From the NCBI RefSeq assembly GCF_022836845.1, contig NZ_JAJNNZ010000003.1, forward strand, positions 390,149-454,148: a DNA stretch of 64,000 nt. Direction: 5' to 3'. Position numbers and translations under genes: made by a program. Below are positions 10,901-19,038 of this stretch, piece by piece. Within the stretch, counting starts at the first letter, position 1. Every line of letters begins with the position of its first letter. Under the pieces are notes generated by a model that was not told the DNA's origin, did not search any database, and was given only the letters and a program-made list of their open reading frames with translations. The stretch comes from Vibrio gelatinilyticus. Its GTDB lineage: Bacteria > Pseudomonadota > Gammaproteobacteria > Enterobacterales > Vibrionaceae.

Positions 10901-11010
10901 GTAGAACAATCGGTATTATTTCACATGTCTCAGAGCTAAAAGAACAGATGCCACAACGAATTGATGTCTTATCCAGTCGGATGGGCAGCTCAGTTAGACT
11001 CGTCTCTTAG
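7960..11010 (+). CDS. sbcC: Exonuclease subunit SbcC (SMC-like ATPase)
   Basis: ATPase and tether subunit of the SbcCD nuclease. The 1016-residue protein has a Walker A at residues 35-42 (GATGSGKS), two long coiled-coil arms rich in Gln, Glu and Lys, and a central zinc hook CPVC at Cys507/Cys510 that dimerises the arms. The C-terminal ABC signature LSGGESF begins near residue 921 and the Walker B/D-loop FIDEGFGSLDPESL follows near 955-968. E. coli SbcC is 1048 residues. It overlaps sbcD by one base and is followed 28 bases later by the methyltransferase gene, with no terminator between, so read-through is possible. Confidence 0.96.
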   Translation: MKPLKLTLQAFGPFATKEEIDFTRLGVSPLFLINGATGSGKSSILDAICYALYGETTGSERTGDQMRCDFAQSHLLTKVVFEFELSGKQYMIERSPDQEVPKQRGEGTTKRSHSASLVEVLHDSTQLLANKPKQVATEIQILVGLDVKQFRQVMVLPQGKFRELLTASSKERELIFGQLFQTHIYTSLERSLYEKAASIRKAKDEFDNQIKGALEVTQLDSEEDLARAVENIKPEIKAAEIHKKKCAQELELVRRQEQSAQQLKKQYQELKVTNSLHLEHQQKKPAFDAQRKQLILARKANEMKPLLSLRNQLSTELKELDARLATGTGKIADAKIQKQKAEADYQKALTDSGQLESLNKEKYVLDVSKGKLLELDKAKRQVERQEHELATARTAISVCQKDLQLTSEKLLQSQQQYQLQEKQTQTLNEKQLLCEKLKVKLQGFEKYTQLSIEMQKLKANEAQLQPRLKQENAVVETQQRSVTELEFLWHSGQAAMLAKNLEKDTACPVCGGTKHPAPAVFDGQEVTNEQLKVAKEELAQCIQLRDKTQKDLSELTLHLDNFRTRADDLLSQLELSQAPDSEDILQSRNTVLQLEQEIKEILAIDLGWFKSMVDQLSAKEVVQKQNLDGLTQQQVKIENTLAQLSATASQIEKDNQTGFTTVSEVEQRIEMIVQKTVSIERHLEQNQQAKTQALESLAKLLAHFETLQQQRNEQCDKVNQQEELWLARLAASEFDDENQMIMCFCDDQEIDRIEHHIQSFDAEKIQLEEKLKWLQESLSDKPEPDLDSINDKVTVANQVYQSASEALSAKQSHFDNLNKVATRIAQLHSKNRELDEQYRVVGTLSDVANGKTGSKISLHRFVLGVLLDDVLIQASHRLRLMSKGRYDLRRKEVRSKGNASSGLDLIVEDAYSGKWRDVATLSGGESFMAALALALGLSDVVQSYSGGIHLDTLFIDEGFGSLDPESLDLAIQTLIELQQSGRTIGIISHVSELKEQMPQRIDVLSSRMGSSVRLVS

Positions 11011-11038
11011 TCAATATATACGCCATGTGATAGCCATT

Positions 11039-11938
11039 ATGAAAAGTAATAGTATGAAGAAATTAACCATAATTGATGGTGGAATGGGGCGAGAGCTCAA
11101 AGAAATAGGCGCGCCCTTTTCTCAGCCTCTTTGGAGCGCACAAGCGTTGATCGAAGCGCCAGAATACGTCGAAAAAGCACATCAGAACTTTATTGATGCT
11201 GGTGCCGAGGTTTTGATCGTAAATAGCTATGCATGCGTGCCATTTCACTTAGGTGAACAGCGTTTTCAATGTGAAGGTGCAACACTAGCGCAGAAGGCGG
11301 GCAGCATCGCTCGTTCAGTTGCTCCAAAAAACGTAAGGGTGGCGGGTTCACTACCACCGCCACTGGGAAGTTATCGCCCCGATCTTTTCGAAGCCAAGCG
11401 AGCACATGATATCACTAGGTTGCTATATGAGGCGCAGGACCCTTATGTCGATCTTTGGATAGCGGAAACCATTTCGAGCATTAAGGAGTTTGAGGCGATT
11501 CACTCAGTGTTGAAGCAATCAAAGAAAGACTGCTACTACGCGTTTAGCCTGAGCGATGAGGTGAGCGATGTTGCGCTTTTACGATCGGGACAAGCCGTTA
11601 AGATTGCCGCAGCATTGGTGTGTTTTGTGGGCGCGAAAGGCATTCTGTTTAATTGCTCGGTTCCTGAAGTGATGGAACAAGCTATATTAGATGCTAGAAA
11701 AGTTATCAACGACTATCAGGCTCAAGTGGAAATTGGTGCTTACGCAAATAATTTCACGCCGATCAATACCGATCACGAGGCGAACAACACCTATCAAGGG
11801 ATGCGCGAGCTTTCACCTGACGATTATCTCATGTTTGCCAAGCGTTGGTATAAAGCAGGAGCCTCGGTTATTGGTGGCTGTTGTGGAATTGGTCCTTCAC
11901 ATATCGAAGCGCTTACGGATTGGAAAAAGACCCTCTAG
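11039..11938 (+). CDS. mmuM: Homocysteine S-methyltransferase family protein
   Basis: Zinc-dependent methyltransferase of the homocysteine S-methyltransferase family, which makes methionine from homocysteine and S-methylmethionine or S-adenosylmethionine. The N-terminal motif LTIIDGGMGREL is typical. The three zinc cysteines are present: Cys206 in LFNCSVPE and Cys281-Cys282 in IGGCCGIGP. I chose the ATG at 11039 (299 residues); another ATG at 11054 gives 294 residues, and neither has a strong ribosome-binding site. A longer frame into the end of sbcC exists but would overlap that gene. It is followed by a terminator and then metY, another methionine-related gene. The preferred methyl donor is not evident, so the mmuM symbol is tentative. 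Confidence 0.8.
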   Translation: MKSNSMKKLTIIDGGMGRELKEIGAPFSQPLWSAQALIEAPEYVEKAHQNFIDAGAEVLIVNSYACVPFHLGEQRFQCEGATLAQKAGSIARSVAPKNVRVAGSLPPPLGSYRPDLFEAKRAHDITRLLYEAQDPYVDLWIAETISSIKEFEAIHSVLKQSKKDCYYAFSLSDEVSDVALLRSGQAVKIAAALVCFVGAKGILFNCSVPEVMEQAILDARKVINDYQAQVEIGAYANNFTPINTDHEANNTYQGMRELSPDDYLMFAKRWYKAGASVIGGCCGIGPSHIEALTDWKKTL

Positions 11939-11947
11939 AAACTGATA

Positions 11948-11970
11948 GGCTCATTAGTGAGCCTTCTTTT
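11948..11970 (+). terminator. Rho-independent terminator after the methyltransferase gene
   Basis: GGCTCA (11948-11953) and TGAGCC (11958-11963) form a 6-bp stem with a 4-base loop, followed by TTCTTTT. It begins 10 bases after the stop codon. Confidence 0.7.
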
Positions 11971-12149
11971 GGCTTGTACGCTCATAGGCATGCCAGTCAA
12001 TTTCTTCTGTGGTTATTTCGTGTACAGTAAGAAAGGTGAACTAACGCAACGTAAATCTCTACCCTTGATGGAATACTGGGTAAACTTTGGTCAATTGTAA
12101 GCGTGCCAAAGATCACAGTTAGAAGCATCAGACAAGGAAGAGAGACATT

Positions 12150-13418
12150 ATGAGAGACGAAACACTTTCTATTCACCACGGCTACACAACCGATCCTACG
12201 ACGAAATCTGTCGCTACACCTATTTATCAGACTGTTGCCTACGAATTTGACAGTGCGCAACATGGAGCTGATCTTTTTAATCTTGAAGTCCCCGGTAATA
12301 TCTACACACGGATCATGAACCCGACAAATGACGTGTTAGAACAAAGAATGGCGGCTCTAGAAGGCGGGATTGCTTCGCTAGTGGTGAGTGCTGGCAGCGC
12401 CGCAATCCACTATGCTATCGTTACTTTAGCCGAGACTGGCGATAATATTGTCTCTACGCCTCAACTTTATGGTGGTACATATACGCTGTTCGCTCACATG
12501 CTTCCTAAGCAGGGAATTGAAGTTAGATTTGCCAAAGACGACAGCGCTGAATCTATCGCAGAACTTATCGATGACAAAACCAAAGCAGTTTACTGTGAGT
12601 CTATTGGTAACCCAGCGGGTAATATTGTTGATCTGGAAGCGATTGCGACTGCGGCGCACGCGAAGGGAGTACCTGTCATTGTTGATAATACGGTGGCAAC
12701 GCCAGTACTATGCAAACCTATTTCATACGGTGCAGATATTGTGGTTCATTCCCTTACAAAATACGTTGGTGGACATGGCACCAGTTTGGGAGGCGTAATT
12801 GTTGATTCTGGGCAATTTCCCTGGGCTGAACACAAAGAGCGCTTTCCAATGTTCAATACACCAGAGCCGTCTTATCACGGTGTAGTATATACAGAAGCAT
12901 TTGGTCCTGCCGCCTTTATCGGTCGTGCGCGAACCGTACCATTACGAAATACTGGCGCAGCGCTGTCTCCGATGAACGCGTTTATGTTGATGCAGGGGCT
13001 AGAAACTTTGTCATTGCGAATGGAGCGTCACACTGAAAATGCACTAAAGGTTGCTCAGTACTTAAGTCAACATGAGAAAGTCAGCTGGGTGTCGTACGCC
13101 GGGTTGGAAGACTCGTCATATTATCAACTGGCACAAAAGTATATGAACGGTAAGCCCTCTGCAATTTTGTCGTTCGGATTAAAAGATGGCTACGATGCAG
13201 GTGTGCGTTTTTATGATGCGTTACAAATCTTTAAACGCTTGGTAAATATTGGCGATGCAAAATCGCTAGCTTGTCATCCGGCTTCGACCACCCATCGTCA
13301 GATGAGTGAGCAAGAGCAGCTGGCTGCGGGCGTGAAACCGGAGATGATTCGCCTGTCTGTGGGTATCGAGCATATCGATGATATATTGGCCGACCTAGAG
13401 CAGGCATTAAAAGCGTAA
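12150..13418 (+). CDS. metY: O-acetylhomoserine sulfhydrylase (Cys/Met metabolism PLP enzyme)
   Basis: PLP enzyme of the Cys/Met metabolism family. By its N-terminus (ETLSIHHGYTTDPTTKSVATP) and length (422 residues) it is an O-acetyl-L-homoserine aminocarboxypropyltransferase, which makes homocysteine from O-acetylhomoserine and sulfide. The PLP lysine is Lys204 in HSLTKYVGG; NIYTRIMNPT (tyrosine and arginine binding the phosphate) and the C-terminal SLACHPASTTH substrate loop are intact. A clear AAGGAAGAG ribosome-binding site precedes the ATG. The preceding gene is also a methionine-forming enzyme but is separated by a terminator. I looked for MetJ boxes in the 200-base leader and found nothing convincing. 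A strong hairpin lies between it and the convergent LysR gene. Confidence 0.93.
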   Translation: MRDETLSIHHGYTTDPTTKSVATPIYQTVAYEFDSAQHGADLFNLEVPGNIYTRIMNPTNDVLEQRMAALEGGIASLVVSAGSAAIHYAIVTLAETGDNIVSTPQLYGGTYTLFAHMLPKQGIEVRFAKDDSAESIAELIDDKTKAVYCESIGNPAGNIVDLEAIATAAHAKGVPVIVDNTVATPVLCKPISYGADIVVHSLTKYVGGHGTSLGGVIVDSGQFPWAEHKERFPMFNTPEPSYHGVVYTEAFGPAAFIGRARTVPLRNTGAALSPMNAFMLMQGLETLSLRMERHTENALKVAQYLSQHEKVSWVSYAGLEDSSYYQLAQKYMNGKPSAILSFGLKDGYDAGVRFYDALQIFKRLVNIGDAKSLACHPASTTHRQMSEQEQLAAGVKPEMIRLSVGIEHIDDILADLEQALKA

Positions 13419-13460
13419 TTCGAGTAATAGCGAAGCACTGCATTTGTTCTCGTTGTACAT

Positions 13461-13500
13461 AAAAAGCCCCCCAATAATTGGTGTCCAACTATTGGGGGGC
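13461..13500 (-). terminator. Strong terminator for the LysR gene, shared with metY
   Basis: An 11-bp perfect stem (13466-13476 with 13490-13500) contains six consecutive G-C pairs. The five A at 13461-13465 give a U-tract only for leftward transcripts, so it primarily serves the LysR gene. Rightward metY transcripts get the hairpin with a weak tail. Confidence 0.8.
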
Positions 13501-13544
13501 ACTTCAAAATTCCTAGCCTTTTTAAAATAACAGCAATCGAAAAA

Positions 13545-14351
13545 CTATGAGTAGGAAAGCGGCTTGTATTTGTCGACAATTGGAGATATGAGCTCCATCA
13601 ACCATTTGATTTTTCCGCTGTTTCGGCGAGACGATTTAACGATAAGAGCAAGATCTAACAGAATACTCGTCTCCGATTTCTTGCTCTCAGGCAGATAGCG
13701 TATTGTACAGCATTCATCAAGTAGTTGGACCATAAGTGCATGATTATCTGTGAAAATAGTCGCAGTAAGCTTAGGGTCAAGTAACTTAAACAGATCGTTA
13801 TGGTCGTTGACTCCAGGCACGACATATTTTACAAATTCACCATCTAGATTGCCATGCAATTGCCCGGTGCCACGGTGAATACGTCTTTGATAGAAGGTTT
13901 GTGGTTTATCGTTGAGCGCATGTACCCCAATATCCACTTCCTCTGCCAGAATCAGGCTCTCGCTAGTTTTATTCCACTGAAGGATCTCGATAGGTGCCTG
14001 GGTGTATTGGCGAATGGCCTTAATGATATCTTTACCACAGGCAATTAAATAAGGCTCAACAATATGTAAGGTGATCTTATCGATGCTCTTGGGCGAGAAA
14101 ACCTCCGGCTCAATGGCCAGTTGCACTTGCTCAAGTGCGGCTTTCACTTTTGGCTCGATGGCCTTGGCGTATTCGGTAGGGGCTAAACCGTCAACACTTC
14201 GCAAAAATAGTTGGTCATCAAGTTCTTCTCTCAATTGAGCCAGCACTTTAGAGACATATGACTGAGAGCGCCCAAGTTTGGCTGCTGCACGTTGTGTGGA
14301 GTGAGTTTGCATCAAGGCAAGAAAGACGTTTAAGGCGTTTAGATCTGTCAA
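13545..14351 (-). CDS. LysR-family transcriptional regulator
   Basis: DNA-binding regulator with an N-terminal winged helix-turn-helix (LNALNVFLALMQTHSTQRAA, then SQSYVSKVLAQLREEL as recognition helix) followed by a substrate-binding domain. At 268 residues it is shorter than the usual 295-310; the effector domain ends early but no frameshift is visible. The start is a TTG at 14351 with AGGA eight bases upstream; no in-frame ATG fits the domain start. It converges on metY and is not divergent from a metabolic gene, so no target can be proposed from context. About 120 bases separate it from the next leftward gene. Confidence 0.88.
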   Translation of the reverse strand: MTDLNALNVFLALMQTHSTQRAAAKLGRSQSYVSKVLAQLREELDDQLFLRSVDGLAPTEYAKAIEPKVKAALEQVQLAIEPEVFSPKSIDKITLHIVEPYLIACGKDIIKAIRQYTQAPIEILQWNKTSESLILAEEVDIGVHALNDKPQTFYQRRIHRGTGQLHGNLDGEFVKYVVPGVNDHNDLFKLLDPKLTATIFTDNHALMVQLLDECCTIRYLPESKKSETSILLDLALIVKSSRRNSGKIKWLMELISPIVDKYKPLSYS

Positions 14352-14473
14352 GCTTAAGGTCCTAACAAAGAATGCGATAAACCAAGCCTACAATAGATGT
14401 CATGTTATCACCATGTAAAACAACAAAATTGTCGGCTATTTTTTATCCTGTTAGATATTGCCAGGTTGGAGTG

Positions 14474-14866
14474 CTAGTTCAATACAACGTAGCCCCTGTG
14501 GGTCATACAGTTTTTAACCACTGCACTGCGATCTTCTTGATACTGGTTTTCGTTGTTTTGTCGAGACCGATTTCGATTAAGTACCCCAGCAGCAAGACCA
14601 ACCGCAGCGCCTTTTTTAGCGCCTTCTGTCCCTGAACCGCCCGCTATAGCAACACCAGCCGAACCAATCGCAGCTCCTTTAACTGCGCCACTCACCGCGC
14701 CACCTGAAGCTTGCTCTTTCTGAACCTGATTCGACATTTCTTCGCATTGATGAAGGTCGTAAATATAGTCTTTCTCGTCAACACCAGATTTGTCGATTAT
14801 CACGTTCGCCAGCGCTGGTTGAAAAGCTAATACAGAAAGAACGGAAAGTAGAAGTGGTTTATTCAT
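14474..14866 (-). CDS. Glycine-zipper secreted/envelope protein (130 aa)
   Basis: Small exported protein. Residues 1-20 form a signal peptide (cleavage after ALA near residue 20), followed by a polar segment with a conserved-looking cysteine. A glycine/alanine-rich zipper then follows (GGAVSGAVKGAAIGSAG, GAAVGLAAGVL, residues about 55-98), typical of the YMGG/glycine-zipper families that insert into or associate with envelope membranes. The C-terminus is polar with one more cysteine (VKNCMTHRGY), so a disulfide is possible. Function is unknown. A 21-bp palindrome lies 60 bases upstream of the start, matching one at the RND operon, which hints at shared control. Confidence 0.75.
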   Translation of the reverse strand: MNKPLLLSVLSVLAFQPALANVIIDKSGVDEKDYIYDLHQCEEMSNQVQKEQASGGAVSGAVKGAAIGSAGVAIAGGSGTEGAKKGAAVGLAAGVLNRNRSRQNNENQYQEDRSAVVKNCMTHRGYVVLN

Positions 14867-15209
14867 GGACTTTGTTCGCTATTAGGGGGTAGGTGCCATG
14901 CATGGTACCGATAATTGAAAAGACATTTGGAATAACCATTATTCCAATGTAGTAACTGAGCGACGAGTAAGAATACTATTTTCCGATCAGAGCGGATCTT
15001 TACTTACGTTCTGGCAAATTGGCGAAACAAGCGTGGTTTAATAATAATGTTTAAAATCAGACAACTAGATATTTTGTGATGACCTTGATTGATCAAGTTC
15101 AACCGCATACAAAAAACGTGAACGAATATCAAAATGTGAAACCACAGGCGTTACCAAATAAGTTTTACAATCCCGCATACTTGACAAAAAATCGCCAACT
15201 TAACCTGCA
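14867..15209. other. Non-coding stretch between glycine-zipper gene and decayed region
   Basis: About 340 bases without a supportable reading frame. The only structure I see is the palindrome at 14927-14947. The remainder is AT-rich and directly precedes a run of decayed coding sequence. Confidence 0.5.
14927..14947. promoter_or_regulatory. 21-bp palindrome upstream of glycine-zipper gene (operator candidate)
   Basis: TTGGAATAA (14927-14935), CCA, TTATTCCAA (14939-14947): perfect 9-bp arms. Read as 7-7-7 it is TTGGAAT-N7-ATTCCAA, exactly the architecture found at 1300-1320 before the RND operon. Outer ACAT/ATGT extends the symmetry with one bulged base. No T-run follows. Confidence 0.5.
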
Positions 15210-15721
15210 TTGATGATGGCCCTGAAGGACGTGATAATAAAAGGATTTACACTGTTAATTTGCGCTTTGAATGTGTTCTTTTTAGGGACTGATTCTGTGT
15301 ATGCTTGTGATACATCTTTGGATCTAGGCTGGCAATTATCGGCTCACAGTATCACACCGCAGACTGTGTTTTCTTTGCAAGTGAAGACGGAGGATCGTCA
15401 CAAAGATCATTGGCTTTGTTTGATAGCCAATTTCGAATAGGGGGCGTTGCAATACATCTTAAAGAGTTTTATAACAACAGCTTAGCTAAAAGCAGTCATT
15501 ATGGGGAAGCCGAGTTTGGCGCGACTGTTTGAGAACTCTTTTACCAAACCAACATCAATGTGGGCTCGATTAATCTTGATGTGAGTGCCGAAAAAATGCG
15601 CGCCGATGGGGGCGGTTATGGTTACCGTGTATTGGACTTGTTTCGACCAAATAGAGGAAGGGATGGGAACCTTGGCAATATACCATTCGTGGTGCACTTA
15701 GAGATCTTATTGTTCAATTAA
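15210..15721 (+). pseudogene. Decayed gene for an exported protein of unknown family
   Basis: The first frame (15210-15440, 76 codons) starts with a signal-peptide-like segment ending in VYACDTS and then reads as an exported protein. At about 15415 coding character passes to another frame (FDSQFRIGGVAIHLKEFYNN), which meets an in-frame TGA at 15530 and continues (YQTNINVGSINLDVSAEKMR) to about 15660. At least one frameshift and one stop therefore interrupt what seems to have been one secreted, probably beta-rich protein. I do not recognise the family. An alternative is two unrelated short fragments. Confidence 0.4.
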
Positions 15722-15873
15722 ATCCAGATAATTTTTGGCAAATACACCGCTCGACGGTTATTCATCTTCCTTATGTCGACAAGGTGAAAAAAGACATTAC
15801 TGGTAAACTTAATGTCTGTATTACCAATAAAAAACTCCCTGTTAGTCGCTCACTACAGCATTTAATTAAGTGA
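15664..15873 (+). pseudogene. Remnant of a LytTR-type DNA-binding domain
   Basis: A 69-codon frame with no start reads YTIRGALRDLIVQLNPDNFW, then IHRSTVIHL and LPVSRSLQHLI before a stop. This is the C-terminal two thirds of a LytTR DNA-binding domain: the ligand-like R-x-x-L-x-x-L helix, the IHRS(Y/T) strand and the LPVSR strand. The N-terminal strands and any receiver or membrane domain are gone. It overlaps the tail of the previous decayed frame, so the junction is a deletion or rearrangement. Confidence 0.65.
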
Positions 15874-16048
15874 TGAACGCACGCTACGACTCGACCTCAA
15901 ATCTAAGCGATAGCGCAATTTGAAATACCGAGTCTACTCGTAGAAAATTGTCGCGACGATAAAGTGCTTCATTTTTTTTAAGGGGCACTTTTGTCATTTC
16001 TTACTAATTCAGGCAAGATGAACTAACTTGAATGAGGAGGTGAGTAGT

Positions 16049-16921
16049 ATGAAATTGACGCTCAAAAAAACATTCAGAAAGCCGTTTACTAAGCCAATTG
16101 TTCTACTCGGCTTATGTTTGATGGTTGTCGGTTGTACAACTAAGTTTTTGTATAACAACCTTGATTGGTTCGTGATGGAGTACATTGACGACTACGTTAC
16201 ACTCGAACGTGATCAAGAGGAAATCCTTAGCCAAAGAATCGAACTATTGGCTCAGTGGCATAAAGAATCAGAGCTTCCTGTTTACATACAGCAGCTTGAC
16301 GAGATCCGAGCCGTTGACCCTTCTAGCGTAAGCCCTGAGCTTGTAGAAACCCAGCTCGAAAAAATCCGCCAGCATACCAAAAGAATCGCAGAAGAAATGA
16401 CACCCGATCTGTACGCGCTAACTCAGCAACTAAGCGATGAACAGGTCAATGAATTACTGCGAAACTTCTCCGAAAGAGATGCGGAATTCAATGATAAATA
16501 TCAAGATCTCAGTGAAGAGCAAATACGCGATAAATACCAGGAGCGTATTGAAGAAAGCTTTGAAAACTGGTTTGGCTCTTTAGGCGATCAGCACAAGCGC
16601 ATAGCGTATCAATGGTCCCGAGACATGTCTGTCACGGCAAAAGATTGGAGCCTGCATCGAGACAAAATGCGGGGTCACATTCGAGAACTACTCATTAGAC
16701 GCACAGACGTTGGTTATTTCCAACCAAGGTTCCAAAGTTTGATGAACGATACTGACTCCTTTTACAGTGCTGAGCTTATGGAAAAAGTGATCAATAACCG
16801 ACAGGTTGCGTCGAAGTATGTTGCTCTATCTTTGAACATTTTGACCAAAGAGCAGCATGAAAATTTGCTTGAAGAAATTGACAAGTGGCGGGACATTGCC
16901 AATGAACTCCTTGACTCTTGA
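16049..16921 (+). CDS. DUF6279-family lipoprotein
   Basis: Predicted outer-envelope lipoprotein of unknown function. The 290-residue product has a basic N-terminus, a hydrophobic stretch and the lipobox MVVGC (Cys29). After this the characteristic KFLYNNLDWFV segment opens an almost wholly alpha-helical, acidic body with many Glu, Gln and Arg residues, likely a coiled coil or helical bundle. The strong AGGAGG at 16035-16040, eight bases before the ATG at 16049, decides this start over an in-frame TTG at 16028. It is monocistronic, flanked upstream by decayed sequence. The family is common in Vibrio and other marine gammaproteobacteria; no activity is known to me. Confidence 0.85.
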   Translation: MKLTLKKTFRKPFTKPIVLLGLCLMVVGCTTKFLYNNLDWFVMEYIDDYVTLERDQEEILSQRIELLAQWHKESELPVYIQQLDEIRAVDPSSVSPELVETQLEKIRQHTKRIAEEMTPDLYALTQQLSDEQVNELLRNFSERDAEFNDKYQDLSEEQIRDKYQERIEESFENWFGSLGDQHKRIAYQWSRDMSVTAKDWSLHRDKMRGHIRELLIRRTDVGYFQPRFQSLMNDTDSFYSAELMEKVINNRQVASKYVALSLNILTKEQHENLLEEIDKWRDIANELLDS

Positions 16922-17067
16922 GTTGGCATTATCATTTTGGTGACCAAATTCTTTTGCAAGGAATCTTAGACGCAGCCTCACGAATTTCAGATTGAACGAC
17001 TTCGATACCGCGTCAGTTTGTTATGATTAAGTTATCGTTTCTTGATTATAAATTCATGCGAGGCCAC

Positions 17068-18618
17068 ATGAACGCCAATACAAGTACCACATCGCTTCCA
17101 TCTGCTTTGTATACCGCACAGCAAGTCAGAGAAGGGGAAGTCGTAGCGGCTAAGGCTGCAAACATCCCCATGTACGATTTGATGGAGAAGGCCGGCAACG
17201 CAGTTTTCGAGAGATTATGTGTGCTGTATCCCAACGTCGCCAACTTATTGGTGTGTTGTGGGAAAGGCAATAATGGGGGAGACGGATACATTATTGCCCG
17301 CCTAGCGCGTGAACAAGGCATCAATGTGACGCTGTGGCAAATAGGCTTGCCTGACGCATTGCAAGGCGATGCTAAGAGCGCTATGCAGCGTTACGTTGAC
17401 AGTGGTGGGGAAATCTCAGCGCCAACCAACCATGTGCCCGATGACACCGATGTCATTGTCGATGCCATCTTAGGAACTGGAATCGCGGGTGCTCCTCGAG
17501 ATTTCTATAATCATGTAATCGATAGAGTTAATCAGGCACCTTGTCCTATTTTATCAGTCGATATCCCTTCTGGCTTGTGTGCCGACACTGGTCATGTGGC
17601 CGGAGAGGTCATTTCAGCTAAACACACAGTTACCTTTATTGCTATGAAGCAAGGTCTAGTCACTGGGCAGGCTCGTAACTGTGTTGGTGAATTACTATTC
17701 GCAGGATTAGGGCTCCAAGACACCTTCGAGCAACAGCAAACCCCAAACGCATTTCTTACCCAGGCTGACTGGCTTTCTGTGATTCCTGAACGTAGCCGAA
17801 TTGCTCATAAAGGCAGTAACGGAAAGTTATGTTTGATTGGTGGAAATTACGGAATGAGCGGGGCTGCGATACTAGCGTCGATGGCAAGTAGCGCAACGGG
17901 CGTTGGATTGGTGGCGGCGCTTTGCCATAAAGACAGTATTGTGCCGTTTAGAGCAAGGTGTTTAGAAGCCATGGTAGCAGAAATTCGCGCCGACAGGCTT
18001 AAAGACAAACTTGCCTGGGCCGATGTATTGTGTCTAGGACCCGGGCTTGGTCGAGACAACTGGGCAGAGAATGTCTTTCACCAGGTTGATTGCAATCAAG
18101 TAAGTTTTACTTCGTTACAAAGCGATCCGAAATGTGCTCAGCTCAAACGCGTTTATGACGCCGATGCACTGTATTGGCTTGCGAGACTGTCTCCAGCGAA
18201 CAAGAAAGCCCGCAGTGAAAACCGGATCTTGACACCACATGCAGGAGAGGCGGCAAGACTACTTGGCGTTGAGGTACAAGAGGTAGAATCCGACCGTTAT
18301 AAAGCCGCCAATGATCTTCAAAACATCTATGGTGGTGTGGTTGTCTTGAAAGGGGCCGGCAGCATTATTTGTTATGGCAATAAGAGAATCGTCTGTCATG
18401 CTGGTAACCCCGGAATGGCATCCGGTGGTATGGGGGATGTACTTGCCGGAGTGATTTCTGCACTTTTAGCGCAAAGAGTTCCGCTAATGCAAGCGGCAGT
18501 CTTAGGCACGTTACTGCATAGTATGGCCGCGGATAGTGCGGCGAATGACGCTGGCGAAATCGGATTATTGGCCTCTGAGGTGATTCCTTATGTTCGAAAA
18601 CACATCAATCAGCGTTAA
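17068..18618 (+). CDS. nnr: Bifunctional NAD(P)HX epimerase / ADP-dependent dehydratase
   Basis: Metabolite-repair enzyme that restores NAD(P)H from its hydrated forms. The N-terminal YjeF_N epimerase domain (about residues 10-225) shows VCCGKGNNGGDGYI and SVDIPSGL. The C-terminal ribokinase-like dehydratase domain (about 245-515) shows HKGSNGKLCLIGG, LTPHAGEAARLLG, VLKGAGS and the catalytic GNPGMASGGMGDVLAG. I use the ATG at 17068 (516 residues), which has GCGAGG upstream; ATGs at 17023 and 17056 are in frame. In many gammaproteobacteria this gene sits with tsaE-amiB-mutL; here it stands alone between a lipoprotein gene and guaC. Confidence 0.9.
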   Translation: MNANTSTTSLPSALYTAQQVREGEVVAAKAANIPMYDLMEKAGNAVFERLCVLYPNVANLLVCCGKGNNGGDGYIIARLAREQGINVTLWQIGLPDALQGDAKSAMQRYVDSGGEISAPTNHVPDDTDVIVDAILGTGIAGAPRDFYNHVIDRVNQAPCPILSVDIPSGLCADTGHVAGEVISAKHTVTFIAMKQGLVTGQARNCVGELLFAGLGLQDTFEQQQTPNAFLTQADWLSVIPERSRIAHKGSNGKLCLIGGNYGMSGAAILASMASSATGVGLVAALCHKDSIVPFRARCLEAMVAEIRADRLKDKLAWADVLCLGPGLGRDNWAENVFHQVDCNQVSFTSLQSDPKCAQLKRVYDADALYWLARLSPANKKARSENRILTPHAGEAARLLGVEVQEVESDRYKAANDLQNIYGGVVVLKGAGSIICYGNKRIVCHAGNPGMASGGMGDVLAGVISALLAQRVPLMQAAVLGTLLHSMAADSAANDAGEIGLLASEVIPYVRKHINQR

Positions 18619-18770
18619 TTGAGAGCGACCTTAATTGAGCTAAACGGAAAACATTGACAAAAATTGTGTCGGTTTGAGTGTTTTTTGAACGTTTGAACTC
18701 AAAAAAAGTAATTAAATAACGTGCTTTTACACAGTGAAAACCGAAAAAAAGTGCCTCAAAATATAAATTT

Positions 18771-18786
18771 AGGTAATCGTTTGCGT
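18771..18786. promoter_or_regulatory. PurR-like operator upstream of guaC
   Basis: AGGTAATCGTTTGCGT matches 13 of 16 positions of the PurR consensus ACGCAAACGTTTGCGT, with the right half-site perfect. It is nearly 390 bases before guaC, a GMP reductase whose product enters purine salvage, so purine control is plausible. The distance and the imperfect left half lower confidence. Confidence 0.35.
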
Positions 18787-18971
18787 TTTTATCATTCACT
18801 TTTCACATTAAGAGGAGTGAACTATAACTTTTAATATGAACGGGCGTGTTTGTCTAAAGTATTGATATGTTCAGGTATTTATGAAAGTAGGTGTGTGGCG
18901 AACGTACTTTGAAAGGGCGTGGGTATGCAGATTTTCGGAATAGTAGCATAAAAAAAATTAAAATATCAGAC

Positions 18972-18999
18972 TTGCTGTTCAAAATTCTCAGCCTATAAT
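18972..18999 (+). promoter_or_regulatory. Sigma-70 promoter, likely for guaC
   Basis: TTGCTG (18972-18977), a 16-base spacer and a perfect TATAAT (18994-18999). Transcription would begin around 19005-19007, at the foot of the hairpin described next and about 150 bases before guaC. Confidence 0.55.
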
Positions 19000-19002
19000 G
19001 CT

Positions 19003-19038
19003 GAAAACCGGAGCGTCTGCCAACGCTCCGGTTTTTTT
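19003..19038 (+). terminator. Terminator-like hairpin at the predicted 5' end of the guaC transcript
   Basis: A perfect 10-bp G-C rich stem (19007-19016 with 19023-19032), extendable by A-T pairs, with a 6-base loop and seven T at 19032-19038. It looks like a complete intrinsic terminator, yet a promoter ends only 8 bases upstream. It could terminate an upstream transcript, protect the 5' end of guaC mRNA, or attenuate it. Confidence 0.6.

Noticed and set aside
12100..12149. AGA-rich stretch before metY as MetJ boxes
   Set aside because: Only about five of eight positions fit any box and the second half is out of phase; it largely coincides with the ribosome-binding region.
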